This document shows, piece after piece, positions 34,411-43,808 of a stretch of 64,000 bases of DNA. A program made the translations under genes and the position numbers. Each line of letters begins with the position of its first letter. Position 1 is the stretch's first letter. Source of the DNA: SAR324 cluster bacterium (GTDB taxonomy: Bacteria; SAR324; NAC60-12); contig JADFZZ010000016.1 of assembly GCA_015232315.1 (NCBI GenBank), positions 32,317 to 96,316 on the forward strand, given 5' to 3'. Under the pieces are notes generated by a model that had not been told where the DNA came from, did no database searches, and saw only the letters and a program-made list of their open reading frames with translations.

Positions 34411-36081
34411 CTAGTTTAAGGTGGGTGTAAAAATTTTATGCCATTTTCTTAAAAAGAAGTTAAAAATATTGCTCGACTTAATAAAATCAATCATAAGTTC
34501 TGTACATCCTGGTAAAAATAGTAGCCAAAAAATAAAAATCAATCCCCATGAAAGGACTCTAATCAAACCAAGCCTATTATTGAATTCTTCAATCCAGTAA
34601 GCATAACCATTATATTCTGTGGTAGTCAGTATTCTCTTCCAAAAATTGATTGCTCCATAAATACCAGAAAATCCTGTTTCTGGAGAAAATCCCTTCGCAA
34701 AATAAAATACATTTGGTTCCGTAATTGATTCGTTGTTCAGTGCCATCACAGGCAAATCAAATGACTGATCATTGATAAGAAGATTCATGGCAGGAATTCC
34801 TCGGTTATAAATCAACTTAAAGTGATAGAACTGCTCACTTTTCAATTCATAGAAAAGATCTTTTTTCCCCATAATGCCAGATATGTGAAGTCTTCTTTCA
34901 TCTCCGTACCACATGGAAAAATATGGACTTCCTGGATTATCAGAATTACCAATCCAAATAATATTTTTTAGAAAATGTCTAGGATCAATAAAAAAATCTA
35001 CTGGAATTACCCAAAAACTGAGAGAGAAATCGTTATTATAATTGAAGTCATGAACTCTGGATATCTGGCCAGGATGCGCATGAGAAAGTTGTATACCCTT
35101 AAATAGCCCCAAACTACGAAATTGCGGGGAAGGAGAAGTTAAAGTGTCGTCAAATGTTTTTACAAGATTCAATACATGCTCGCCACCCAAGGCAGAATTC
35201 AAATCCCGTTGGAGTGGATAGAACCATAATAAATTGTTGCGTAAAGAGGATGTTTGTAATTGAGGTTTCAGAACATCCTCTGTGTAGTTTTCTAATGATA
35301 ATAATGATTTTTCTTTTCGCCAAGAATCCATATTTTGAATTTCTAGGACATCCAAAGTTCGATGCCAGAACACTAATCCCCCATAAATACCGGAAAATTC
35401 CGTAACTGGGGCAAATCCCCTGGCAATTTGAAATACTGTGGATAAGGGCGATGAGTTCGAAAATTTTGGACCGGATTCATACCAACCAATAGGAATTTCT
35501 TGCCCATTAACAAACAATCGCAATATTCGAGTTTGCGCCTGATAACTTAACGTCAATTGATAGAATTGATTTTCTTGAAATACACTGGTTATAAAGGACT
35601 TTCCTAACACGCTGGAAATATGCAGTTGTCTTGAACCTCCGACTAACCCATACCACAACGAGAAATATGGTTTATCCGGGATGGCAGGGTCACCAATCCA
35701 CAAGATGTTGTTGAGTGAATCTAAATTAGCACCGTTAGGGATGAACCAAAAACTGAAGGAAAAATCGTTTCGAAAATCAAAATCACTTAGATTGGGAATT
35801 TTCACAAAATGTTGGGCTGAAAGCTGAATTCCGTGGAACCCAGAAACCGAATGGAAAGGTAGCAAATCGTCATCAGAATGTTTTAAATCCCGATCCAAAG
35901 GGTAGACCCATAACAGTTTATTTTTCAGCGAGGATGTTTGCAATTGGGGGAGTAGGATTTCACGTGTGAAGTTTGTTTTTTCAAGAAACAATGAAGCGAT
36001 TTCCTCACCAAAATAAATTCCTACCAATCCAGGTAACAAGATCACCGCAAATAGTGAGATTTTCCATTTAGAAAATGTCAT
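34411..36081 (-). CDS. Membrane protein with two LamG/concanavalin-like domains
   Basis: 556 aa. Signal anchor at ~8-28; two homologous domains at ~45-270 and ~280-500, each with FSFSFWFIPNG/LSFWVIP, NILWIGDP/NIIWIGNS, PYFSLWYG/PYFSMWYG, HISSVLGK/HISGIMGK and a closing GIYG...FW.R.L; one C-terminal membrane segment at ~513-535. It resembles the protein at 29103-30959 throughout but has one C-terminal membrane helix fewer. It is followed by YfhO after 6 bp and preceded by a 156-bp gap that holds no gene. It is a probable carbohydrate-recognising partner of the YfhO enzyme; function unproven. Confidence 0.7.
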   Translation of the reverse strand: MTFSKWKISLFAVILLPGLVGIYFGEEIASLFLEKTNFTREILLPQLQTSSLKNKLLWVYPLDRDLKHSDDDLLPFHSVSGFHGIQLSAQHFVKIPNLSDFDFRNDFSFSFWFIPNGANLDSLNNILWIGDPAIPDKPYFSLWYGLVGGSRQLHISSVLGKSFITSVFQENQFYQLTLSYQAQTRILRLFVNGQEIPIGWYESGPKFSNSSPLSTVFQIARGFAPVTEFSGIYGGLVFWHRTLDVLEIQNMDSWRKEKSLLSLENYTEDVLKPQLQTSSLRNNLLWFYPLQRDLNSALGGEHVLNLVKTFDDTLTSPSPQFRSLGLFKGIQLSHAHPGQISRVHDFNYNNDFSLSFWVIPVDFFIDPRHFLKNIIWIGNSDNPGSPYFSMWYGDERRLHISGIMGKKDLFYELKSEQFYHFKLIYNRGIPAMNLLINDQSFDLPVMALNNESITEPNVFYFAKGFSPETGFSGIYGAINFWKRILTTTEYNGYAYWIEEFNNRLGLIRVLSWGLIFIFWLLFLPGCTELMIDFIKSSNIFNFFLRKWHKIFTPTLN

Positions 36082-36237
36082 TTAACCTCATTTTTGACAG
36101 TCACAGGTGTGATGTATAGGCAAAAATTACACACAATATAATAAATGCGATAGGGCACGTAGGTTCCAGTAAAATTGAATGGGTCTGGAATTGTTTATGC
36201 TTTGGTTTGGCGGAGAAAAGCGGGGATGTGATGAGAA

Positions 36238-36780
36238 CTATTTTTTTGGAGAATCCTCAAATTCAATAGATTTTCCCAAAACGAATTGTTTCAGCATCAC
36301 CAGCAATCTGGTAATAGAAAGCATCGTTTTTGAACGAATATAATAACGGTTGTTTTCTAACTGAATTTGCCGTTTACGCAACAATCGTCCTAATCGTTTT
36401 TCAATAATTTCTTGGGCGTTGTATCTTTGTAATAGTTCTTCATGAGTAAGCCCATTTTTACTTTGCAGTAACTCTCGTGTCAGTCTTACTCGACGTGCGG
36501 TTTCACCTAAATTAATGAAATGAAAATAGCCATAGCCCAATGCGATATAAGTTATGAGGCTTATGCCATATTGTGACAATACATCCAGATCGAAAGGTAG
36601 ATGAGACATCATGCTGAAATTAAGAACAAACCCGCCTCCTGCCCCAACCAAAAATCCAAATTTTAAAGACCTGAGTAATTTTCCCTGAGACAGGTAACGC
36701 ATACAAAGAAACTGGCTTATCACGTTTATGGATAAACCTGCGATGGGAATAAGAGACTGCACCACTGTGATTTCAATCAT
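36238..36780 (-). CDS. Small membrane protein with winged-helix-like cytoplasmic tail
   Basis: 180 aa, no family recognised. Three or four hydrophobic segments lie in residues 1-90. The rest is basic and helical: ARRVRLTRELLQSKNGLTHEELLQRYNAQEIIEKRLGRLLRKRQIQLENNRYYIR, with the layout of a winged helix (helix, 'TheELlqry' helix, recognition helix, wing 'ieNNRYYI'). It lies 4 bp after a protein of the same design. A membrane-bound regulator or an assembly protein are both possible. The pair is immediately upstream of the LamG-YfhO module. Confidence 0.5.
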   Translation of the reverse strand: MIEITVVQSLIPIAGLSINVISQFLCMRYLSQGKLLRSLKFGFLVGAGGGFVLNFSMMSHLPFDLDVLSQYGISLITYIALGYGYFHFINLGETARRVRLTRELLQSKNGLTHEELLQRYNAQEIIEKRLGRLLRKRQIQLENNRYYIRSKTMLSITRLLVMLKQFVLGKSIEFEDSPKK

Positions 36781-36784
36781 GATG

Positions 36785-37309
36785 TTATCCCCCCATATAC
36801 GTGTTCATCAGTTTTCGGATGAGTGTGAATAATTGAGCGAATCGTTTTCCCTTGGGAGTTAGTTGATAGCGTCCTCCCTGGATATGAACCATTTTGTCGC
36901 GCACTAAATCCGCAATACGTGAATCTATTAAAATTTCATCGTTCATGATTTGTTCAAATTTACTTTTTTCTATTCCTTCAGAGCCACTTTTATAAATCGC
37001 AAAAATCATGACGATGGTAGGGCTATCCGCTTCCAGAGCTGAATAGGTAATGACATAGCTCAATGTAAGAGCTGTGCCAAAGAGGAAAACTTCAAGATAT
37101 TCAGGGAGAGAACTCAACAGATAAGGAATAAGTGCGGTATTGTTGGTATGAACAAGGACATAATTGATAATCAAACCACTCAGGAAGGTTCCAAAAAATA
37201 TAGCTAACAAGGCACGAGTTTGCCGTACAGGAAGACGAATTTTCCAAATCAACAAATGGCTGAATAAAGCGAAACAAATTAGAAATAGCCCCCATAACAA
37301 TATTTTCAT
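36785..37309 (-). CDS. Small membrane protein with winged-helix-like cytoplasmic tail
   Basis: 174 aa, no family recognised. Hydrophobic segments at ~3-20, 33-55 and 70-103 are followed by a soluble tail: IYKSGSEGIEKSKFEQIMNDEILIDSRIADLVRDKMVHIQGGRYQLTPKGKRFAQL (read in parts), which looks like a winged helix ending in the 'g-Y-LT-kG' wing typical of MarR/PadR-like folds. Same architecture as its neighbour at 36238-36780, so the two may form a heteromer. The start is at 37309; the 84-bp gap upstream holds no gene. Confidence 0.5.
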   Translation of the reverse strand: MKILLWGLFLICFALFSHLLIWKIRLPVRQTRALLAIFFGTFLSGLIINYVLVHTNNTALIPYLLSSLPEYLEVFLFGTALTLSYVITYSALEADSPTIVMIFAIYKSGSEGIEKSKFEQIMNDEILIDSRIADLVRDKMVHIQGGRYQLTPKGKRFAQLFTLIRKLMNTYMGG

Positions 37310-37393
37310 ACAATTATCATCGAAAGTTATTTGACGTTAAGCACCGAACTCTACATCCCAAAACTTAACGCCAATTCGCAAGAAAATTTTGAA

Positions 37394-38932
37394 TTATTGA
37401 CTGATGTTAGAACTCTGATCTTCAATCATTACCAGAGGCTGTTTGAATTGATTCACGCCGCTTGTTGTCAACTCCAGCACCGTATTTTTAAGATAAGAGG
37501 ATACGATTTTTTTAGCCATATTGATCTTATACCCCAGACCATTCCCCTTCCTGGCGTTTGCGGTACTTTTTCTACTTTCCATCAAGTTGTTTATCACAAA
37601 ACGAGGCGACAAATAGAAGGTCATGTAGATCTCATCCAGTTTACGTCGGAGATATCGCAAGGATTTCTCATTGAGATAATCTGGCAATCTGAAATCCCGC
37701 GTAGGGGTTTCCGCATACTCTTGCCAGTAGTCTTTTTTCAATATTCCATTTTTTAAGAGAGTTTCGTAAGTTGTTGTTTTTGCCGCAGGATACAAAGTGT
37801 TTGCCATGATAAATGACGGTTCAATCTGCTTGATAAAATCTATGGTTTCTTCGATTTCTTTGGTAGTTTCCCATTCAAAACCGATGATGAAATACGCCAA
37901 AGCCTGGACTTCGTGTTTCTTGCAAAGCTCAAAAGCGCGCACTATATCTTCACGGCATAGACCCTTTTTGATCAATTTCAGTGAGGTCGGAGAGCCTGAC
38001 TCTACACCAAAATGCATTCGTCGACACCCTGATTCTTTCATGAGTCGTACCATCTCATCGTCCAAAGGTTTGGCACGGGTTCGGGTTGTCCAGCATACCT
38101 TGAGTCCCCTGTCGATGATTTCCTGACACATATCCATCACCCTTTTCTTGTTAAGATTGAAGGTATCATCGAAGATATGAATGATCGGATTATCGAAGGT
38201 CTTTAATATATGTTCCATCTCATCAACAATAAGTTCAGCCTCTCTGGAACGATATTTTTTTTCCAGAACATCACAAAAAACACACTTGAAGGGGCATCCC
38301 CTCGAAGAAATCATCGTAACAACTTCACGCCCTTCATCGGCAACCGTAAAATAATCATTTTTGTCAATGAGGCTACGGTCACAAATCGGCACATCACCCA
38401 ACTTCAGTACTTCAGGGCTGTTTTTTTTGATTTCTCCATTATCATCTTGATAGATCAGTCCCGGAATTTCGCGGAATCGACTATGATCGTCATCTTTAAG
38501 CGCGTCTAACAGCATTTTAAAACAACGATCCCCATCGCCCTGAATGCAATAATCCACACCGGGCAGTCTTAAAGTCTCCGATGGGAATGCCGTGACATGA
38601 GGACCACCCACCACCACCACCAGATCAGGCAAATGTTTCTTGACCTGTTCAATGATTGCCACCATCGGATAGAGATAGAATGTCTGGCAAGAAATCCCCA
38701 GCACAGCCGGTTTTTCTTCCAATACTTTGATCACACTCATTTTGATGTCATATTTTTTGCCCAAAACATCAATTATTTTGACAGGGTAACTTTCTTTGAT
38801 ACCAGTCGCAACATATAGCAAACCCAGTGGAGGATATGCGGAGAAGTCTTCAATAGCATATTTGGGAGTGTAAAAGTCTGCGACTTTGCCATCAACGGGC
38901 AGGTTAATAAGCACTACTTTATCAATATTCAT
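37394..38932 (-). CDS. B12-binding-type radical SAM protein
   Basis: 512 aa. The N-terminal cobalamin-binding-like domain (~1-150) includes YPPLGLLYVATGI and VVVVGGPHVTAFPSE. The radical SAM domain has CxxxCxxC at Cys213, Cys217 and Cys220 (RGCPFKCVFC) and MHFGVESGS further on. The DxHxxG cobalamin ligand is not obvious, so B12 may not be bound. Members of this broad group include methyltransferases, cyclases and hopanoid enzymes. Some modify lipids or sugar nucleotides. It is isolated by 84-150 bp on both sides, and its job here is unclear. Confidence 0.85.
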   Translation of the reverse strand: MNIDKVVLINLPVDGKVADFYTPKYAIEDFSAYPPLGLLYVATGIKESYPVKIIDVLGKKYDIKMSVIKVLEEKPAVLGISCQTFYLYPMVAIIEQVKKHLPDLVVVVGGPHVTAFPSETLRLPGVDYCIQGDGDRCFKMLLDALKDDDHSRFREIPGLIYQDDNGEIKKNSPEVLKLGDVPICDRSLIDKNDYFTVADEGREVVTMISSRGCPFKCVFCDVLEKKYRSREAELIVDEMEHILKTFDNPIIHIFDDTFNLNKKRVMDMCQEIIDRGLKVCWTTRTRAKPLDDEMVRLMKESGCRRMHFGVESGSPTSLKLIKKGLCREDIVRAFELCKKHEVQALAYFIIGFEWETTKEIEETIDFIKQIEPSFIMANTLYPAAKTTTYETLLKNGILKKDYWQEYAETPTRDFRLPDYLNEKSLRYLRRKLDEIYMTFYLSPRFVINNLMESRKSTANARKGNGLGYKINMAKKIVSSYLKNTVLELTTSGVNQFKQPLVMIEDQSSNISQ

Positions 38933-38955
38933 AAAGGCCTTTATTTACATAGAAA

Positions 38956-38977
38956 TTCGAATTACGAGTTAAAAACG
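38956..38977. repeat. Relic resembling the IS982-like element end
   Basis: TTCGAATTACGAGTTAAAAA matches the left end of the IS at 31024 (TGCGAATTAGGAGTTAAAAA) at 18 of 20 positions, including bases that encode the transposase C-terminus. It lies 24 bp upstream of the radical SAM start, inside a 149-bp intergenic gap. It may be the scar of a former insertion. Confidence 0.4.
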
Positions 38978-39081
38978 TATAAGACGTTAACTTCATCAAA
39001 ACAAGAGTCAATTTTTTTGTTAGCAATAATTTCACATGACCCACTTGCCTTCAAGCTCAAGATTATTCAATGCGGTGAGTG

Positions 39082-40209
39082 TCATAGTTCTTTCTTTCCT
39101 TCTAATTTGATAGCCAACACATCCGGAGGACAATTAAGTCTGATGGGCAACCCCGCATATCCCATTCCCGCAGAGATCATCATTGGCAACCCCGATTCAG
39201 CAAGTTGGTAGAAACCGCGGGTGAAGCGTTTGTCTGCTGGAGTAAAGATGACTCCGATGCCAGGGAAAACAATTTGGCCACCATGTGTGTGTCCACAAAT
39301 GGACGCAAAAAGCCGCTCGCGTTCCCAAGGTTTGAGGTGCAAGGTCAAGTCTGGATTGTGGCTGATCATCAACGCGGGTCGTTGAGGTGTGAGATAATCG
39401 AAAGAAACGTGATGATGTCCCTCCCAGAGAAAATCGCGGGCACCAAGCAATGGAATTCCACCTTTAATGTGATAGATTTGATCCCGTAAAACTCGAACAC
39501 CCAGTCGTTCAAGCTTGCTTGCTACCACCATAGGGTTTCCAAAAAAATCATGGTTCCCTATCACCGCCAATGTTTCGCAACACGCAGGCCATTGAGAAAT
39601 CTGCGGAGCATAGGTATCAATCTCCTGGTGGTTATAATCAATCAAATCACCACCAAGAATTAGATAGTCAGGTGCTTCGTTGTGGAGTATTTGGAGAAGT
39701 TGGTCGAAGTAAGCAATGGGGAAGAAATTGCCTAAATGAAGATCTGAGATGAAAATCAGCGTCACAGGTTCTGGCAAAGCATATGGGACATTGATAATGC
39801 TTCGTTGGATCGTTAAAGGTAGGATTCTATGATTTTTCAACAGTGGTATTGGCGATACTAGAGCCCCTAAAGCTAGTCCGCTGAGCAGAAATTCACGCCT
39901 TCCCTCTGAAAAGGGGATATTTCTGTGAGGCCAAAACCAATTTTTTACAAACCTGGAAAGTCCAATAAGACAGACCCAGGGATTTAGAAAGAAGACCCCC
40001 AAGAGCACCCCCCAGTAGGCCCATTCGGGGATGGCATTGCCAATATATGAAAAGTAAGCAACCAAGCTAATCAATTCGATCAGTAACCCGCCCCCAATTG
40101 CCAAGCCAAGAAGCTTTCTGATGCGACTGGCTCGTGCCCATTGCCAAACTACGAATACACCTGCCAGCCAAGTTAAAATCAGAAACAGTTTGATCAAAAG
40201 GATCATCAT
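39082..40209 (-). CDS. Membrane-anchored metallophosphoesterase (YkuE/YaeI type)
   Basis: 375 aa. Three or four membrane helices in residues 1-90 precede RREFLLSGLALGALVSP, which looks like a twin-arginine-type or signal-anchor segment. The phosphoesterase domain follows with all metal motifs: SDLHLGN, GGDLIDY, GNHDFFG and CGHTHGGQ. YkuE/YaeI-type relatives act on UDP-diacylglucosamine or other phosphate esters at the membrane. In this locus it could remove phosphate from lipid carriers. The gene is followed by a 149-bp gap. Confidence 0.9.
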   Translation of the reverse strand: MMILLIKLFLILTWLAGVFVVWQWARASRIRKLLGLAIGGGLLIELISLVAYFSYIGNAIPEWAYWGVLLGVFFLNPWVCLIGLSRFVKNWFWPHRNIPFSEGRREFLLSGLALGALVSPIPLLKNHRILPLTIQRSIINVPYALPEPVTLIFISDLHLGNFFPIAYFDQLLQILHNEAPDYLILGGDLIDYNHQEIDTYAPQISQWPACCETLAVIGNHDFFGNPMVVASKLERLGVRVLRDQIYHIKGGIPLLGARDFLWEGHHHVSFDYLTPQRPALMISHNPDLTLHLKPWERERLFASICGHTHGGQIVFPGIGVIFTPADKRFTRGFYQLAESGLPMMISAGMGYAGLPIRLNCPPDVLAIKLEGKKEL

Positions 40210-40248
40210 ACCACAAGAAAAATTATTTCAATAATTTGATCCATTTTT

Positions 40249-41850
40249 TCAAATCAACAACAAATACAATCGTAGTAGATGATATCTAAGCGGATTCAAA
40301 GGACTCAAAATTTCAATCACAGGGACTGATGTTTGAATGGGTGTGTCCACATAACCGTTCACAGAATCATAAAAACTTACCTGTCGATCAGGAGGTAAAT
40401 TTCGGCCTGTTAATTTTGAGTTTTGTGGTTCAACTCTGAGCGTGAAGGCAGTATCATTAGTTTTGAAAGCATAAACAGGTTGTCTTATAGGCTGATTATG
40501 ACGTTTTGCCAGTTCATTAATCAAAATCAGCTTTTCATAGCGATGTTCTCTGGTGTCCTTCAAAAAAGTCAGTAATGACAGAACAGTGGCAGAATCAGTT
40601 TCTGATATTACCTGTTCCAATTGGTGAAGCAAAAGTGGATTTCTGGAAACCTCGCAGCCTAACGGGATTCTAAAAATAGCTCCTGCCAATAACACTCCTG
40701 CCAGAATTTTTTTCCATTTCTGGTTCTGATGCCATAGATGAAGAAATCCCAAAGTGGCCAATATAAAAAATCCTATTGCCAAATGACGGGTTGTAAAGGC
40801 ATGATTCATGGCATGTTGCTTGAACAATAACTGCCAAGAGGCGCCAGCCAGCAAGAGGCAGATTGGTAGCCAATTACGTGTTTTGAAAGCGATTCGCAAT
40901 CCCACGATTCCCAAGATCAGAACAACGGAACCGTAGTACCACAAACTGCTATAAAAGATTTTGGCGATATGCTTTACGATAGAATAATCAACGTCACTCT
41001 GAATGATACTGGTTCGTTCCATAAAGACTTTTTGAAAGTCCAGATATGCGGCATTCACAGAACCAAAATAAAACGCATTTTGTAAAAAATGGAGAGCAAA
41101 CCCCAAAAAGAACACGCCTCCTGTCATTCCAACATAAATCACACTTTGGAGGCGATTCCATATTCCTTTTTTATGATTGTTGATGGCCAGATACCAACTC
41201 ATCAGGCCCAGAAAAGGGACCAACTCAAAGTTAACACACATCGCCAGAAAGCACATTGTCAGATAAATTTTCGTCCGGTTTGTCACTAAAGCCCATAGTG
41301 CAACAGCCGTAATCAAATCGGAGTACGTATACAGACTGATATTTCCCAACCAGAAAATTTGCCATGCACTGTTGATGAGGATGACGCCAAAAACAATTTC
41401 CGGGAAATGATCAGAGGTGGGAATCAAATGCCGGATGCTTAAAATGAAAAATACCAACGCAACAATATTCAGAATAAGCATTGCTTTTTTCTGTGAATAA
41501 AATTGATGCAACCCAATTTTCTGCATCACACCGCTCATCACATTGGAACCCGGAGGAAAATGAGTGTACATGGGTTGGGTAACGCGTGCTTCCTCATAAG
41601 TATGCAACGCAGGCAGAAAATACAGTTGGATAAAACCGTGTTTTTCGAAATTGAGTCCAGATGTATAGGCTTCCAGTTCAGTAATCAAATCACCATGATA
41701 GTGTTCACGATACGCTGAAGGATCTGTAAATGCATGATAGGCCGAAATCGTGGAAACAATCAGGGCCATAATGACTAATGCGAATTTATAGGAAAACAGG
41801 AAGGAATATTTTTTTGATACAGGTGAGGATTGATGGAGAATGTTGAGCAT
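40249..41850 (-). CDS. GT-C-like polytopic membrane glycosyltransferase
   Basis: 533 aa with about ten membrane segments and a first periplasmic loop containing the acidic YHGDLITELEAY, where GT-C enzymes keep their catalytic Asp/Glu. The ~100-residue C-terminus is soluble. The layout fits PMT/ArnT-like or related mannosyltransferases that use polyprenyl-phosphate sugars. The gene immediately follows (22 bp) a DPM1-type glycosyltransferase, which could provide such a donor. No exact family was recognised. Confidence 0.65.
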   Translation of the reverse strand: MLNILHQSSPVSKKYSFLFSYKFALVIMALIVSTISAYHAFTDPSAYREHYHGDLITELEAYTSGLNFEKHGFIQLYFLPALHTYEEARVTQPMYTHFPPGSNVMSGVMQKIGLHQFYSQKKAMLILNIVALVFFILSIRHLIPTSDHFPEIVFGVILINSAWQIFWLGNISLYTYSDLITAVALWALVTNRTKIYLTMCFLAMCVNFELVPFLGLMSWYLAINNHKKGIWNRLQSVIYVGMTGGVFFLGFALHFLQNAFYFGSVNAAYLDFQKVFMERTSIIQSDVDYSIVKHIAKIFYSSLWYYGSVVLILGIVGLRIAFKTRNWLPICLLLAGASWQLLFKQHAMNHAFTTRHLAIGFFILATLGFLHLWHQNQKWKKILAGVLLAGAIFRIPLGCEVSRNPLLLHQLEQVISETDSATVLSLLTFLKDTREHRYEKLILINELAKRHNQPIRQPVYAFKTNDTAFTLRVEPQNSKLTGRNLPPDRQVSFYDSVNGYVDTPIQTSVPVIEILSPLNPLRYHLLRLYLLLI

Positions 41851-41872
41851 GGTTTTCGGTTTACTGAAGAAT

Positions 41873-42685
41873 TTAATTTATTGAGGAATTTTCACTGCTG
41901 TTTAACAGAGCCTGTTTCCGTGTAGATGTAACTGAATCCTGAGCGATAAAATCCGTATCGTGATTCAGAATATAGGTGGAAGCCAGCATCATGAAATAGC
42001 CTTCGATGACTTTTCGTAGAGATGACCAGCGAATTGCCTTGGATTCGCCGGATGGTCTGGTGTTGATTGCATAAGGGACTTCAGCATACAAGTATCCTTT
42101 TTTGATACACTTGATGAGTAGTTCTGTCTGGTAAAAAAAACCGCTACTTCGTAAGGAGATACCACGCAGAATGCTCCGGCGATACATCACAGTTCCGTTC
42201 ATATAGTTGAGCAAAATGCCAAATGAAACATTGATGATCAACTTGTAAAGTTTGGAAATGAATTGCCTGACCTGAGTCCGGGCTTCCTTGTTATAGAAAT
42301 AGGGTATTACAATATCCACATGATCCATCAGGGGAAAATATCGGATGATTTCCGAGGTATCATTTTCTCCATCACCAGGGATCATCACTACCACTTCGCC
42401 GTCAGCGGTCCAAACACCTTCCCAGTAAGACGCCCCGATTCCTTTGGGTCTCGCATGGGTGATCATTTTAATAAATGGATGTTGCTGTTTTAAGGATTCC
42501 ACCATTTGCGGAGTCTGGTCCGTGCTGCCATCATTGATGACAATGATTTCCCCTGAAATATTGAGTTGTTCAAACGCCCGCACCACGTCATTCACCGCAC
42601 CAATTATGTTGTTCTCCTCATTCAACGCTGGCATGATGACACTTAACTGATATTTTGAAGCAGAATTCCACTTTTGCTCAGACAT
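41873..42685 (-). CDS. Family 2 glycosyltransferase, DPM1/polyprenyl-phosphate sugar synthase type
   Basis: 270 aa from the ATG at 42685, which has AGAGGT a few bases upstream; a longer in-frame start at 42736 would overlap the aminotransferase gene. Motifs: LSVIMPALNEENNI, IIVINDGSTDQT, MIPGDGEND (the DXD position) and NGTVMYRRSIL. No C-terminal membrane helices are evident, matching soluble dolichyl/undecaprenyl-phosphate synthases. Probable role: load a sugar on a lipid phosphate for the GT-C and YfhO proteins nearby. Confidence 0.88.
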   Translation of the reverse strand: MSEQKWNSASKYQLSVIMPALNEENNIIGAVNDVVRAFEQLNISGEIIVINDGSTDQTPQMVESLKQQHPFIKMITHARPKGIGASYWEGVWTADGEVVVMIPGDGENDTSEIIRYFPLMDHVDIVIPYFYNKEARTQVRQFISKLYKLIINVSFGILLNYMNGTVMYRRSILRGISLRSSGFFYQTELLIKCIKKGYLYAEVPYAINTRPSGESKAIRWSSLRKVIEGYFMMLASTYILNHDTDFIAQDSVTSTRKQALLNSSENSSIN

Positions 42686-42692
42686 AATACCT

Positions 42693-43808
42693 CTACTTGT
42701 GAAAAAAAGAATTAACTGTTTCTGCCACTCTTTCAATCACACGGACTGAATGCGTTTGATGAATGGGCAAGGTCAAAATCTTTTTTGACTGTAGTTCCAC
42801 ATTCGGAAAATCACCATATTTGTATCCCAGAGAGGCCGCCGCAGGTTGCAAATGAATTGGAATCGGATAATGTATTGCGGTTTCGATGCCACGATCCAGA
42901 AGATATTGTTTCAATTCATCTCTTCGATCAATTTGAATCACAAACGTATGATAGGTGTTGTATTCTACTGCACGTTCCGGTGGAATAAAAATATGTTCCT
43001 GATTCAGCAGTTTAAAATACGCTTCAGCATTATTACGCCTGCGTTCAATCACGCTGTCCAGACGACTCAGACGATAATTCAGGATGGCGGCATGCAAGGT
43101 ATCCATGCGAGACACCAAGCCAAAGCGTTCCACTGTATTTCGATCAACCAGGCCATGATTGCGAATCAAGCGGACAAACCTTGCGATTTTTTCATCATTG
43201 GTTGTCAAAAAACCGCTATCGCCACAGGCATTCAGATTTTTTAGGGGATGAGCTGAAAAGCATCCAGCGGCACCTATGGCACCGCTCATTTTTCCATCAT
43301 AGCGGGAGCCTATAGCCTGTGCCGCGTCTTCTACTACGGGAAGACCATATTTATTTGAGATCTCCATCAGTGGAGTCATGTCCGCCACACGACCAGTCAG
43401 ATGAACCGGCATAATGGCCTTTGTTTTTTTGGTGATGGCACGCTCAATCAAATCAGGGTTGATATTCTGATCAGGCAACACATCCACAAAAACAGGTTTG
43501 GCTCCAATATGTACCACTGCGGCTGTCGAGGCTATAAAAGAATTGGGCGGTGTGATGACCTCATCTCCCGGACCAACACCCAAGGCCATTAAGGCAAATA
43601 TCAGCGCGTCTGTTCCACTATTGAGCGCGATAGCGTGTTGGACCTGACACAGTTTTTTTATCTGTTCTTCAAAGCGGTCGACTTCATCCCCCCCAATAAG
43701 CTGCCCTCTCGACAAAACTTTTTCGACAATGGGTAATAATTCTTCCTGCTCTTCTTTCCATTGGGCACTGAGATCCACATAGGCGATTCTTGAATTATCG
43801 TTTGGCAT
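42693..43808 (-). CDS. DegT/DnrJ/EryC1-family PLP aminotransferase (first of a tandem pair in map order)
   Basis: 371 aa with NSGTDALIFALMALGVGPGDEV, VEDAAQAIGSRY and FSAHPLKNLNACGDSG; Lys190 is the predicted Schiff-base lysine. It converts a keto-sugar nucleotide to an amino sugar, or acts as a dehydrase if it belongs to the less common branch. AAGGA precedes its ATG, and the start overlaps the next DegT gene by 14 nt. The two proteins look like products of a tandem duplication. Confidence 0.93.
   Translation of the reverse strand: MPNDNSRIAYVDLSAQWKEEQEELLPIVEKVLSRGQLIGGDEVDRFEEQIKKLCQVQHAIALNSGTDALIFALMALGVGPGDEVITPPNSFIASTAAVVHIGAKPVFVDVLPDQNINPDLIERAITKKTKAIMPVHLTGRVADMTPLMEISNKYGLPVVEDAAQAIGSRYDGKMSGAIGAAGCFSAHPLKNLNACGDSGFLTTNDEKIARFVRLIRNHGLVDRNTVERFGLVSRMDTLHAAILNYRLSRLDSVIERRRNNAEAYFKLLNQEHIFIPPERAVEYNTYHTFVIQIDRRDELKQYLLDRGIETAIHYPIPIHLQPAAASLGYKYGDFPNVELQSKKILTLPIHQTHSVRVIERVAETVNSFFHK

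Noticed and set aside
37331..37756. Plus-strand frame antisense to the radical SAM gene
   Set aside because: It lies opposite a clearly coding gene and shows no family features; it is a shadow frame.
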